Positions 1-8,739 of a stretch of DNA of 64,000 nucleotides are shown one piece after another. A program made the position numbers and the translations under genes. The notes under the pieces were generated by a model. It had not been told where the DNA came from. It made no database searches and saw only the letters and a list, made by a program, of their open reading frames with translations. This stretch comes from UBA2638 sp046293135 (GTDB lineage Bacteria; Pseudomonadota; Alphaproteobacteria; Micavibrionales; Micavibrionaceae). The first letter of the stretch is position 1; every line of letters starts with the position of its first letter. The stretch is taken from positions 372,001-436,000 of the forward strand of contig JBKBPR010000002.1 in assembly GCA_046293135.1 (NCBI GenBank), given 5' to 3'.

Positions 1-590
1 TTCATGATCGGTGACAAGTATGTCAACTTTGTGTTTTTACCTGTTGGATCCGCATCATAATCGATACCGCCTGAGTTTCTTATACCGATAACTGGACCAG
101 CAGTCAGAACAGCGCGAGTAGCAATTTGATTTGCATTCGGTGTTCTTGCTTGGATTGAGTTGATCAATACTGTGTAGTTAACAGGGTTTACGAACTGACG
201 GATACCGTCGATGTTCTCGTCCGCTGAAGGAGCAGCAACCTGAAGCAAGTATGTCGCGCCGTCTTCGTCACCGAAGTTTACGCGGCCCCATGCGCCAGAG
301 AAGTAAGCGTAAGATTCATCAACTGTGAAACCGTCGCCGCCATCAGCTTCAGCTTCAATGTGGAAACCAACTGTCAAGCCGTTGTCCAGAGTTGTTTCAC
401 CAGTGAAGTGAACTTCTGTGTTACGGATGAAGTCAACAGTGTGAACATCTGTACCAACAGGCTCATCTTGATTAACCCATACGCCGTAGCCTTTGAAGCT
501 ACCGCCGAGGTTCAGCTCGACCTGCGCGTGCGCAGCTGAAGCTGACATGACCAGACCGCAAGCGGCTGTTGTCAAAAGTAGTTTTTTCAT
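1..590 (-). CDS. Outer-membrane porin, 5' part (gene runs off the left edge)
   Basis: The reading frame is open from an ATG at 590 to the window edge, giving about 196 residues. A signal peptide is clear: MKK, a hydrophobic stretch, then ASAAHA before QVELNLGGSFKGYG, the usual first beta strand of alphaproteobacterial trimeric porins. Further on there is an acidic and glycine-rich segment and a strand ending NTKLTYLSP, which resembles the NK(V/L)TY(L/F)(S/T)P strand of this porin class. A second ATG sits directly upstream at 593; GGAG spaced 7 bases from 590 favours the downstream one. Codon choice is strongly biased (GGT, GCT, CGT, AAC), as in abundant proteins. The C-terminal strands are outside the window, so size and pore type cannot be judged. 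Confidence 0.85.
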   Translation of the reverse strand, partial: MKKLLLTTAACGLVMSASAAHAQVELNLGGSFKGYGVWVNQDEPVGTDVHTVDFIRNTEVHFTGETTLDNGLTVGFHIEAEADGGDGFTVDESYAYFSGAWGRVNFGDEDGATYLLQVAAPSADENIDGIRQFVNPVNYTVLINSIQARTPNANQIATRAVLTAGPVIGIRNSGGIDYDADPTGKNTKLTYLSPIM

Positions 591-681
591 CATATTTCTC
601 CAATCAAAAGTTTATGATATTTTGGTTTTGATATTTGGGTGTACCAAATTAGTGATGTCCGATTTCTATCGAACACTATCA

Positions 682-710
682 AAATAAAGTTTTTTTACAC
701 TTCGGGTCAA
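682..710 (-). promoter_or_regulatory. Candidate sigma70 promoter for the porin gene
   Basis: Read on the minus strand, TTGACC (705-710) is followed after 17 bases by TTATTT (682-687), about 90 bases upstream of the porin start. The whole 591-788 gap is AT-rich. It also holds the short inverted repeat GTTGCACATTTGCAAC upstream of the -35 box, which could be an operator or part of the end of the upstream dismutase transcript. This is a consensus match only. Confidence 0.4.
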
Positions 711-788
711 TTTTATTTTTGCATTTTTGCAACATTTGATTTTTTTCTGTTGCACATTTGCAACAATCGTCATTCTAAATAACCTCGA

Positions 789-1520
789 TCACTCCCCTTT
801 GCTTGCGCTGTAAATCTCGGCCACGCGCGCCCAATTGACAACATCCCAGAAATTTTTGGCGTATTCGGCGCGGCGGTTTTGGTAGTCCAGATAATAGGCA
901 TGTTCCCAAACGTCCAGCCCGAGTAGCGGTTCACCGTTCGGCGTAATCACATCCATCAACGGGTTGTCCTGATTGGCCGTTGATGAGATTTGGAGCGCAC
1001 CGCTTTCATCGCGGATCAGCCACACCCAGCCCGAGCCGAACACCCTGACCGCGGCTTGCTCAAAGGCCTCTTTGAAAGCCTCGACCGAGCCGAAATTATC
1101 GCTTAAGGCGGCGGCAAGCTCTGCGGGCATTTCACGTTTGGCGCTGTCATCGGTCATGATTTCCCAGAAAAAGCTGTGATTCCAGTGCCCGCCGCCATTG
1201 TTGCGCACGGCCATATCGTATTCCGAAATGTTTTTTTGTAGCGCCCGCAACGTTACCCCATCGGGAATTTCGGCATTGTTGAGATTCGTCACATAAGCCT
1301 GATGGTGGCGACCATGGTGCAAATTCATGGTTTCGGCATCGACAAATCCACTTATGGCATCGGCGGCATAAGGAAGGTCAAGCAGCGTAAAGGGCGCGGT
1401 TTGCGTGTTAAAATCCTCGGCCTTTGCGGCGGGGCTGGTGATAAATAGCGCGGCGGCCAATATCGCCAGAGCCGCGAGAACGGAATGCGTTGTGCTTTTG
1501 ATTATGCGTTTAGAGGTCAT
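789..1520 (-). CDS. Exported superoxide dismutase (Fe/Mn family)
   Basis: Dismutates superoxide using one Fe or Mn. The start at 1520 is chosen over an upstream one because GGAG lies 10 bases before it and it leaves a typical signal peptide (about residues 1-34, ending AAKA|ED). The 243-residue protein carries the four metal ligands of the family: H68 in NLHHGRHH, H115 in HWNH, and D203 and H207 in the signature DVWEHAYY. GGGHWNH and STANQDNPL are closer to Mn-type than Fe-type enzymes, but cofactor cannot be settled by eye. A signal peptide on this cytosolic family is less common and implies a periplasmic role against external superoxide. It stands between the porin and a divergent lipoprotein gene. 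Confidence 0.93.
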   Translation of the reverse strand: MTSKRIIKSTTHSVLAALAILAAALFITSPAAKAEDFNTQTAPFTLLDLPYAADAISGFVDAETMNLHHGRHHQAYVTNLNNAEIPDGVTLRALQKNISEYDMAVRNNGGGHWNHSFFWEIMTDDSAKREMPAELAAALSDNFGSVEAFKEAFEQAAVRVFGSGWVWLIRDESGALQISSTANQDNPLMDVITPNGEPLLGLDVWEHAYYLDYQNRRAEYAKNFWDVVNWARVAEIYSASKGE

Positions 1521-1659
1521 TGGATGAATGCTCCTTGAATTTTTTGTGTTGCGTAGCAATATAGTGTGTTGCGGGCAATAAAGAAACCCCGCTTGAGAAT
1601 TGCTTTGCGGCATGCTAAGAATTGCTCAAATATCATAAAATATGGATACGGGTATATAT

Positions 1660-2193
1660 ATGCATAAAAGTCACTTTGTTTTCGGATGTCTGGCCGTTCT
1701 TGTTACGCTGAGCCTTGCGGCCTGCTCCGGTAGCGGCGTTCAAAGCGAGGCACGCTACCCGACCGGCGCGGATCGTTCGGCCACAGGCGGTGACATTTAT
1801 GCCAAACCTGACAGCGTATTTGGTGAAGGCGGAATCGGGCTTTTCGGTAGTCGTAAGCGCGAGGAGGCCGATGAAACAGGCGTTGGCGTGAACGCCCATT
1901 TGTGGCGCGCGGCGCTTGATACCGTGTCCTTTATGCCGCTGGCCAGCGCTGATCCGTTCGGCGGGGTAATCTTGACCGATTGGTACAGCACCAGCGAAAA
2001 TGCTAATGAGCGCTATAAACTCAATGTCTTTATTATGGGGCGGCAATTGCGCTCGGACGGTGTGCGGGTACGAGTGTTCCGTCAGGATTGGATAAAGAAC
2101 GAGTGGGTTGATGTTGAATCATCTCAGGAGACAGCGCGTCAGCTGGAAAACACAATCCTCAACCGCGCCAGACAACTCCGCGCGGCGAGCTGA
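1660..2193 (+). CDS. DUF3576 outer-membrane lipoprotein
   Basis: The 177-residue product has a lipoprotein signal ending LAAC with the lipidated cysteine at about residue 22. The body contains the block NAHLWRAALD..DPFGG..LTDWY that I associate with the alphaproteobacterial DUF3576 family, whose members are small lipoproteins of unknown function. The family often lies next to leuS, as here. An in-frame ATG exists six codons upstream (1642), but the start at 1660 gives the standard lipoprotein leader. Role in envelope biogenesis is possible but unproven. Confidence 0.82.
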   Translation: MHKSHFVFGCLAVLVTLSLAACSGSGVQSEARYPTGADRSATGGDIYAKPDSVFGEGGIGLFGSRKREEADETGVGVNAHLWRAALDTVSFMPLASADPFGGVILTDWYSTSENANERYKLNVFIMGRQLRSDGVRVRVFRQDWIKNEWVDVESSQETARQLENTILNRARQLRAAS

Positions 2194-2214
2194 TTATAGG
2201 TTTTATTGACCGTA

Positions 2215-2406
2215 TTAAGGGACGAACGGCTCGTTATCGGATGGCGCGCATAATCCATCAACAAAGCTTACAGGTGTGCCGTCCTCATTTTTTTTAGATG
2301 GCTGCACAACCCAGGCCCGCGGGTCATGCGATACTGGTTTTGCTTCCGTTGCTGCCGCTGCTGTATTTGCCGCATCTTTAATTGTTTTTGGTGTTTCAGT
2401 TGTCAT
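2215..2406 (-). CDS. Small hypothetical protein
   Basis: A 63-residue ORF convergent with the DUF3576 gene. GAGG lies 8 bases before the ATG at 2406. The sequence is hydrophilic: an Ala/Thr-rich N-terminal third followed by DPRAWVVQP and a C-terminal SDNEPFVP. There is no signal peptide or membrane segment. The Shine-Dalgarno motif and the spacing between two genes support a real gene, but there is no family recognition. Confidence 0.5.
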   Translation of the reverse strand: MTTETPKTIKDAANTAAAATEAKPVSHDPRAWVVQPSKKNEDGTPVSFVDGLCAPSDNEPFVP

Positions 2407-2472
2407 TGTTAAGCCTCGCTGCAAAATGATTTACAGCAAATTACTAAATTCTGCATAATATGTCAAAATTTC

Positions 2473-2488
2473 TGTCAAGCGCATGACA
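2473..2488. promoter_or_regulatory. Inverted repeat TGTCA-N6-TGACA upstream of leuS
   Basis: TGTCA (2473-2477) and TGACA (2484-2488) form a perfect 5-base dyad, with a further TGTCA just upstream at 2461. It sits 43 bases before the leuS start and between divergent genes, so it is placed like an operator. No regulator is identified. Confidence 0.25.
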
Positions 2489-2530
2489 ACGCTCTTGCCC
2501 GATTCGTGAAAAAACAGTACAAAATCTGTT

Positions 2531-5113
2531 ATGAGCGAGCGATACAACATAAAAACCACCGAACAAAAATGGCAAAAAATCTGGGCGGAGCGTGATTGCT
2601 TTGCCGTCACCGAAGATGAAAGCCTGCCGAAATATTACGTTTTGGAGATGTTCCCTTATCCGTCAGGCCGCATCCATGTCGGCCATGTCCGCAATTACAC
2701 GCTCGGCGATGTTGTTGCCCGCTACCGCAAGGCTTTGGGCTATAATGTCCTACACCCGATGGGCTGGGATGCGTTCGGGCTGCCCGCTGAAAATGCGGCG
2801 ATTGAGCGCGGCGAACACCCCGGCACATGGACGCGCGAAAATATCGCGCAAATGCGTGAACAGCTTAAATCCATGGGGCTTTCGATTGACTGGAGCCGCG
2901 AGATTGCGACCTGTGAGCCTGATTATTACAAGCACGAACAGGCAATGTTCCTGAAATTTCTGGAGCGCGGCATTGCCTACCGCAAGGAATCGGTTGTGAA
3001 TTGGGATCCGGTGGACAATACCGTACTGGCCAATGAGCAGGTGATTGACGGCAAGGGCTGGCGTACGGGCGCACCTGTCGAGCGGCGCAAGCTCAATCAG
3101 TGGTTCTTGCGCATTACCGATTACGCCGAAGAGCTTTTAAGCGAGCTGGACAACCTTCCCCGCTGGCCTGAAAAAGTCCGCATCATGCAGGAAAACTGGA
3201 TCGGCAAATCGCAAGGCCTTCAATTTAAATGGGATATCGTCAATCGCGAAGAAAAAATCGAGGTCTTCACAACCCGCCCCGATACGCTTTTTGGCGCGTC
3301 TTTTGTTGCCCTAGCCCCCGATCATCCGCTTTCACAAAAGCTGGCGGGCCATCAAGACGGCTTTGCCGCGTTTATCCAGAAATGCCAAGCCACAGGCACA
3401 TCGGAAGAGGCCATCGCCCAAGCCGAAAAGCTGGGCTTTGATACAGGCTTTAAAGCCACGCACCCTTTATTAGGCCGTGACGTGCCCGTTTATATCGCCA
3501 ATTTTATTTTGATGGATTACGGCACAGGCGCAATTTTCGGCGTGCCCGCCCATGACCAGCGCGATTTTGACTTTGCGATGAAATATGACTTGCCGATTCT
3601 TCCCGTCATTGGCGGTGAATATGATCTTCCGCTCAAGGAAGCCTATAGCGAGGCTGGGAAAAATATCAATTCACAATGGCTGGACGGGATGGATACCGCC
3701 GCCGCCAAGGCCGAGGTTATCAAACGCTGCGAAGCAAACGACACAGGGCGCGGGGTGACGCAATACCGCCTGCGCGATTGGGGTGTTTCGCGGCAACGCT
3801 ATTGGGGCTGCCCGATTCCGGTGATTTATTGCGAGGATTGCAGCGTTGTTCCCGTTCCCGAAGACCAGCTTCCCGTAACCCTGCCCGAAGATGTCACTTT
3901 TGATAAGCCGGGCAACCCGCTTGCCCATCATCCAAGCTGGAAACACTGCGATTGCCCGCAATGCGGCAATGCGGCCATTCGCGAAACCGATACATTCGAT
4001 ACGTTTTTTGAGTCCAGCTGGTATCAATTCCGCTATTGCGATCCGAAAAACACTGCGCTACCGATTGCCAAGGATAAGGCCGATTACTGGATGCCTGCGG
4101 GCGGCGGGGTCGAGCAATATATCGGCGGGGTCGAGCACGCGGTTTTGCATTTGCTCTATGCGCGGTTCTTCACCAAAATCATGCGCGATTGCGGGCTGGT
4201 CAATACATCCGAGCCGTTTACGGGGCTGTTCACCCAAGGCATGGTCACACATGAAACCTATCAGGATGCGGACGGGAAATGGCTGTTTCCTACGGAAATC
4301 CGCAAAACCGATGACGGGCGCTTTGTGAAAACGGTCAATGGCTCGCCCGTCACGGTCGGCGCAACCATTAAAATGTCCAAATCCAAGCGCAATGTTGTCG
4401 ATCCTGAAGATATTTTGGGCACATATGGCGCGGATGCGGCGCGGCTGTTTATCCTCTCTGACTCCCCGCCGGAACGGGATCTGGAGTGGACGGAGGCGGG
4501 AATCGAGGGCGCATGGCGCTATATCAACCGCCTGCACCGCATGATCAGCGATAACCTCTCTATCTTGCCGCCAGTGGGCGCGGGTAATCATAAAACAGCC
4601 GCAAATGCAGGCGAAACCGCGCCCGAAATCCTGAAGACCGCGCATCAGACCATCAAGGGCGTGGGGCAGGATATTGACGCCTTTGCCATGAACAAGGCGG
4701 TGGCGCGCATTCGTGAGTTTTCAAACGCCATCGAGAAATTTATCAAGGATGGCGAGGCCGCGAAAAACCCAGCCCTCACCCGCGAAATTTTCGAGATTCT
4801 CGTTCAGCTTTTTGCGCCGATGATGCCGCATCTCGCCGAAGAGTTATGGGCGCTGCTCGGCCATCAAACACTTATTTATGAAACCCCGTGGCCGCGCTAT
4901 GATGAGGCGCTTCTGGCCAATGAAACCGTGACAATCGGGGTGCAGGTCAACGGCAAAGTGCGGGCAACGATTACCTTGCCGAAAAACGCCGACCCCAAGG
5001 CATTTGAAGAGGCCGCCCTCTCGCAGGACAATGTCAAGCAAGCGATCGGCGACAAACAAGTGCGCAAGGTTATTGTTGTTCCGGGACGAATTGTGAATGT
5101 GGTGATTGGATAA
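2531..5113 (+). CDS. leuS: Leucyl-tRNA synthetase
   Basis: Class I aminoacyl-tRNA synthetase that charges tRNA-Leu. The 860 residues equal the usual bacterial length. The HIGH signature is HVGH at residues 49-52 and the second signature is KMSKS at 614-618. The large CP1 editing domain lies between them, with the TRPDT threonine-rich motif near residue 245. The C-terminal VQVNGKVRATI region is the usual LeuRS end. In alphaproteobacteria leuS is often followed by lptE and holA, as here except for inserted genes. The 3' end overlaps a convergent small gene by 44 bases. Confidence 0.98.
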   Translation: MSERYNIKTTEQKWQKIWAERDCFAVTEDESLPKYYVLEMFPYPSGRIHVGHVRNYTLGDVVARYRKALGYNVLHPMGWDAFGLPAENAAIERGEHPGTWTRENIAQMREQLKSMGLSIDWSREIATCEPDYYKHEQAMFLKFLERGIAYRKESVVNWDPVDNTVLANEQVIDGKGWRTGAPVERRKLNQWFLRITDYAEELLSELDNLPRWPEKVRIMQENWIGKSQGLQFKWDIVNREEKIEVFTTRPDTLFGASFVALAPDHPLSQKLAGHQDGFAAFIQKCQATGTSEEAIAQAEKLGFDTGFKATHPLLGRDVPVYIANFILMDYGTGAIFGVPAHDQRDFDFAMKYDLPILPVIGGEYDLPLKEAYSEAGKNINSQWLDGMDTAAAKAEVIKRCEANDTGRGVTQYRLRDWGVSRQRYWGCPIPVIYCEDCSVVPVPEDQLPVTLPEDVTFDKPGNPLAHHPSWKHCDCPQCGNAAIRETDTFDTFFESSWYQFRYCDPKNTALPIAKDKADYWMPAGGGVEQYIGGVEHAVLHLLYARFFTKIMRDCGLVNTSEPFTGLFTQGMVTHETYQDADGKWLFPTEIRKTDDGRFVKTVNGSPVTVGATIKMSKSKRNVVDPEDILGTYGADAARLFILSDSPPERDLEWTEAGIEGAWRYINRLHRMISDNLSILPPVGAGNHKTAANAGETAPEILKTAHQTIKGVGQDIDAFAMNKAVARIREFSNAIEKFIKDGEAAKNPALTREIFEILVQLFAPMMPHLAEELWALLGHQTLIYETPWPRYDEALLANETVTIGVQVNGKVRATITLPKNADPKAFEEAALSQDNVKQAIGDKQVRKVIVVPGRIVNVVIG

Positions 5114-5390
5114 GCGGTTGGTCGTATTGACTTAATCGATGTTCGATAAATCTATCGCCAGCGAGCAATACGCCGCCTGCTATCGCGGCTCCGGCTGCAG
5201 CCTGCTTAAATGAAAATTTCGGCCTTTTGACCGTAAAAGCCCAACCCCACATTGCCGGCAATGTTGCGATTAAGGCTGGCTCGCTATATTTATAAACGAA
5301 CAATGCAACCCCGACTGTTCCTGCCGTTGAAAAGCCCGTCATAAAAGAGCTCAGCGAAGAAAGGTGATTTTGATCTTTGTCTTTATCCAT
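5070..5390 (-). CDS. Small membrane protein, unknown
   Basis: A 106-residue product starting at 5390, where GGAG lies 7 bases upstream; an upstream in-frame start is not supported. Hydrophobic segments are visible around residues 18-35 (FSTAGTVGVALFVY) and 60-80 (QAAAGAAIAGGVLLAGDRF), so it is probably an inner-membrane protein. It follows a second small membrane-protein gene on the same strand with about 20 bases between them, suggesting a two-gene unit. Its last 44 bases run into the 3' end of leuS on the other strand. No family recognised. Confidence 0.6.
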   Translation of the reverse strand: MDKDKDQNHLSSLSSFMTGFSTAGTVGVALFVYKYSEPALIATLPAMWGWAFTVKRPKFSFKQAAAGAAIAGGVLLAGDRFIEHRLSQYDQPLIQSPHSQFVPEQQ

Positions 5391-5409
5391 ATGTAATCTC
5401 CAAAAAATC

Positions 5410-5796
5410 CTAATCAAATGTTACGGCTATGAGGGCGGGATAATTGCTCTCTTCAACGGATTGCATCAGAAAATCGTGCCCAGCTGGCCCTTCACTTTGT
5501 AATGTTTGCGCGTTGGCTTCCAGATCAGGCGGAGCAAGAACAGATAGAACCGCACCAACAGCAAAACCCATAGAATAATTTTTCAAACCGCTGGCTTTAT
5601 GATCATCTTTCTGAACATGCGTCGCATATAACAACGCCGCGCCCGCCATGCTTGCCGCTGTAAAAGCTGCATTAAATTCCCCCATTCCCAATAAAGTAGC
5701 GGCTGCAGAAGCATTGCTCGCTGTCAACAAACCCAATCCCGTATTTATAGCCTGTCGGATTTGTGACATCTCTGGCTGATTGTTTGAATTTCTCAT
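5410..5796 (-). CDS. Small membrane protein, unknown
   Basis: A 128-residue product with AAAGG 7 bases before the ATG at 5796. Two or three hydrophobic, alanine-rich segments are visible around residues 17-35, 42-60 and 72-88, so it looks like a small inner-membrane protein. It is upstream of the 5070-5390 gene and probably co-transcribed. The general layout of the two proteins is similar (short polar N-terminus, Ala/Gly-rich helices), but they do not align obviously. No function can be assigned. Confidence 0.6.
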   Translation of the reverse strand: MRNSNNQPEMSQIRQAINTGLGLLTASNASAAATLLGMGEFNAAFTAASMAGAALLYATHVQKDDHKASGLKNYSMGFAVGAVLSVLAPPDLEANAQTLQSEGPAGHDFLMQSVEESNYPALIAVTFD

Positions 5797-5897
5797 TTTA
5801 AAACCTTTATTGGAAAAACCTTAATTTTTATTATACATATTTCAATAACATGTCAAATTATATTGGCGCGGCGAAGCAGATATGCTTAAAAGAGCAT

Positions 5898-6401
5898 ATG
5901 AAATATTTCGCATTTATCATTACCGCCCTTATCCTTGCAGCTTGCGGCTTTACCCCTGTATACGGCACGCTCGGCACATCAAAAGAATACGGACAGGAAG
6001 ATTTATTATCTTATATCCAAATCGAGAACATCCCCGATCGCGAGGGGCAATTCCTCCGCAATGCCCTGATTGACAGATTTTATCGTTCAAGCCGTCCGCA
6101 TAACCCGCAATTTCGCCTAAGCGTTTCAAAACTTCAGGAAACACGCCGCAACCTTGATATTACCGAAACGGCGGATGCCACGCGCGGTCAGCTGGTGATC
6201 AAAACAACCATGCAGCTCAGCGATTTTCAAACAGGCGAAGTGCTCCTAACCCGCGATTTGCAGTCTGTAGCCAGCTTTAATATTTTGGGAAGCGAATTTG
6301 CCACGCGCGGTTCAGTGCAAAGCAACCGTGAAAATGCGCTCGATAATCTCGCGCGCCAAATTGAAACACAAACCATGCTTTATTTAAAAAATAGCAACTA
6401 A
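5898..6401 (+). CDS. lptE: LPS-assembly lipoprotein LptE
   Basis: Outer-membrane lipoprotein that plugs LptD and helps insert lipopolysaccharide. The start at 5898 gives a lipoprotein leader with ALILAAC and the lipidated Cys at residue 16, followed by GFTPVYG, the characteristic start of mature LptE in alphaproteobacteria. The body has the expected IENIPDREGQ..RNAL and the ALDNLARQIETQ end. AAGAG lies just upstream; the ATG at 5850 would add 16 residues without a better ribosome site. The leuS-lptE-holA order is conserved in the class. Confidence 0.92.
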   Translation: MKYFAFIITALILAACGFTPVYGTLGTSKEYGQEDLLSYIQIENIPDREGQFLRNALIDRFYRSSRPHNPQFRLSVSKLQETRRNLDITETADATRGQLVIKTTMQLSDFQTGEVLLTRDLQSVASFNILGSEFATRGSVQSNRENALDNLARQIETQTMLYLKNSN

Positions 6402-6418
6402 AAATATAAAAAATCCTA

Positions 6419-6448
6419 TTGACAGTTACGCTGCTTATTTTCTATATT
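6419..6448 (+). promoter_or_regulatory. Strong sigma70-like promoter with long leader
   Basis: TTGACA at 6419-6424 is followed after 18 bases by TATATT at 6443-6448 (or after 17 by CTATAT). Transcription would begin near 6455 and leave an untranslated leader of about 155 bases before the ATG at 6614. The leader has a GCTGTG..CACAGC dyad close to its end (about 6550-6576). This is the best core promoter match noted on the plus strand in this part of the window. Confidence 0.55.
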
Positions 6449-6613
6449 ACACAACATTGCGGGATTTGAAGGACAGCTTGCACCGCATAAAAAAAGCTAA
6501 AGCGACCACAACGATAAAAAATTGTCTTTACCCGATCGTATGACAACTCTCGCTGTGGTTATAATTTTATCACAGCTAAAGCCTTGTATAACAACAAGTT
6601 AAGGAGTGTCACT

Positions 6614-7621
6614 ATGATTGTAATTACCACTCAATATATCGAGACTATTAATGATGGGCTGGCGTTCCGTGCCTCGGAACTATTTGGTGAAGGCATTACA
6701 CTCGCTCAGCCGACAGAAAAAACACGCGGGGAAATCGCTGCGCCTGCCGTCATCGCCAATCGTTTGATTATCCCAGACGGTGAAACTTGCGGCCATAATG
6801 CAATTACAATAAAAAATTCTGATAGCGATATTGTTGCGCTTCCCGCATGCCACAGCTTCGCATTTCCGGCGGCCAAAGCCGTTATTCGGGATACGATTGA
6901 TATTTATGGCTGGGAGAAATTCTTAAAAAGCAAAATTCAATTTATCCTACAACGCACAGATGTACGTCCACAAGAAGTGCACCGCGAGAATTTTGGCGGC
7001 TGGCATTCCCATGAAACAGGACGCAACCCGATAGACCTCACCTATCAATTCACCAACCGAAACGGAACGGAATTCTGTCCTGCTCAAACGGCTGATGGCC
7101 CTTTTGTTATCGCCGCACCCTCCCATGCCATTACCAGATTCGGAGCTGAGATAAAGCACCGCTCTCCAACCAATACAACATCTGAAACATTCAGCAGAAC
7201 ATGGGCGGCCTTCCTCGTTTACGAGAAGGACAGGCCGAGCAACCACTACGCCGTTAACAGAGTGTTTCGCAAAGAAAATATTGATCGCGCTCTGGAGGCC
7301 GGAAGGCATTTTAACGATGCCGGTTTAAAAATCTTTTCAGAGCCTATTCCACTCGAAAAAACATCAGGCCGCCTCATCGAGCCGGACTTACACGAAAGCA
7401 TACAGGATCAATTCCCTAACGGCGCTCGATACGCCTTTCATAGCGCCGTGCATGGCATTACATCCGCTAAAATTATTCGCGGTACGGATAATGCGCTTTG
7501 CCTTGAAACATCGAATTTTCAGGGCGAAATCACGCGTCAAGCGCTCCCCGATGACCGATGGGGCATTCAATGTGCCTTGATGAAAAGCGGCGCTTTGCCG
7601 ATTGAACCGATAAACGCATAA
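6614..7621 (+). CDS. Unassigned 335-residue protein, possible 2-oxoglutarate/Fe(II) oxygenase fold
   Basis: AAGGAG lies 7 bases before the ATG at 6614, so this start is preferred over one ten codons upstream. There is no signal peptide or membrane segment. The segment from about residue 135 carries WHSHE, then PFVIAAPSHAITRF about 45 residues later and SRTWAAFLVYE about 25 residues after that. This spacing of H-x-H/E, His and Arg is reminiscent of the iron- and 2-oxoglutarate-binding residues of dioxygenases, but that is a weak inference. It interrupts the usual lptE-holA adjacency and has its own promoter, which suggests an independently regulated insertion. Confidence 0.6.
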   Translation: MIVITTQYIETINDGLAFRASELFGEGITLAQPTEKTRGEIAAPAVIANRLIIPDGETCGHNAITIKNSDSDIVALPACHSFAFPAAKAVIRDTIDIYGWEKFLKSKIQFILQRTDVRPQEVHRENFGGWHSHETGRNPIDLTYQFTNRNGTEFCPAQTADGPFVIAAPSHAITRFGAEIKHRSPTNTTSETFSRTWAAFLVYEKDRPSNHYAVNRVFRKENIDRALEAGRHFNDAGLKIFSEPIPLEKTSGRLIEPDLHESIQDQFPNGARYAFHSAVHGITSAKIIRGTDNALCLETSNFQGEITRQALPDDRWGIQCALMKSGALPIEPINA

Positions 7622-7672
7622 CACATCTAAATCGGCCTTTACGAAGCCAGTTGAGCGCCATAAGATAGGCTT

Positions 7673-8689
7673 ATGAAACTCGGTTATCGTGACATTGAAG
7701 GGTTCGTGCAAAACCCCGATAAGGCGGCGCGCGTTATTCTCATATACGGCCCTGATTACGGCCTTATGCGTGAACGCTCGCTCATCATCGCCAAAACGGT
7801 TACCCCTGATCTTGATGACCCGTTTAACGTCGCCGTCCTCAATAATGATACCCTTAAAGACGATCCGGCGCGGCTAACCGATGAGGCAAATGCCATTTCA
7901 ATGCTGGGCGGGCAAAGGCTGGTACGGGTTGAGAATGCGGGCGATAAGCTCACCGCAATTCTGAAAGATTACCTTGCCGCGCCCAATCCCGATGCGTTGA
8001 TTTTGCTGGAAGCTGGGGATTTAGGGCCGCGCTCCTCCCTTCGCGGGCTGTGCGAGAGAGCCAAAAACGCCGCCGCAGTGCCCTGTTACGTTGATGATGA
8101 AGCGGCGCTGGGCGGCATTATCCGCCGCTATTTCCAGGAAATGCAACGACAGATTGACAGCGATGCCGTGAACTGGCTCAGCGCCAATATTTCGGGTGAT
8201 CGCCTCAAAGTCCGTTCGGAGCTTGAAAAAATCTATACCTATAAAGGCCATGAACAAGGCGCAATCACTCTTGATGATGTCATCGCCATTTGCGGACAGG
8301 CGGGGGCGCAATCGCTTGATGATCTGATTTATGCGATGGCGGGCAACAACCCGCAAAAGGCGCTCAAATCTTATGTCACCCTAATGGAAGAAGGCACAAG
8401 CGAGATTGCGGTCTTACGCGCCATGCAAAATCATTTCCGCCGCTTGCATATCGTCAAGGCGCGGGTGACCGAAGGCGAGATGCTGGAGAGCGCAATGAAA
8501 ACCCTTGTGCCACCGATCTTTTTCAAACAAGAGCGCGGCTTTAAGGCGCAAGCCCAGCGCTGGACTTTGCCGACGCTTGAGGCCATCTTACAGCGCCTTG
8601 CGGAGCTGGAAGCGCAAAGCAAACAGAGCAACACCCCCGTTGAAACCCTTTGCGCACAAGCGGTTTTGTCGATCAGCATGATGCGCTGA
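7673..8689 (+). CDS. holA: DNA polymerase III delta subunit
   Basis: Clamp-loader subunit that opens the beta clamp. The 338-residue length fits HolA (about 340). Recognisable blocks are the N-terminal VILIYGPDYGLMRERS, where the nucleotide-binding loop is degenerate as in delta subunits, and DALILLEAGDLGPRSSLR, SLDDLIYAMAGNNPQKAL and VLRAMQNHFRRLH further on. Located beside lptE and parB as in many alphaproteobacteria. It converges with parB with 50 bases between stops and no obvious terminator. Confidence 0.95.
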   Translation: MKLGYRDIEGFVQNPDKAARVILIYGPDYGLMRERSLIIAKTVTPDLDDPFNVAVLNNDTLKDDPARLTDEANAISMLGGQRLVRVENAGDKLTAILKDYLAAPNPDALILLEAGDLGPRSSLRGLCERAKNAAAVPCYVDDEAALGGIIRRYFQEMQRQIDSDAVNWLSANISGDRLKVRSELEKIYTYKGHEQGAITLDDVIAICGQAGAQSLDDLIYAMAGNNPQKALKSYVTLMEEGTSEIAVLRAMQNHFRRLHIVKARVTEGEMLESAMKTLVPPIFFKQERGFKAQAQRWTLPTLEAILQRLAELEAQSKQSNTPVETLCAQAVLSISMMR

Positions 8690-8739
8690 TCTCCTCTCGC
8701 ACTCAATCTCAATTCATGCCTATTTGGATATATTCGAGC

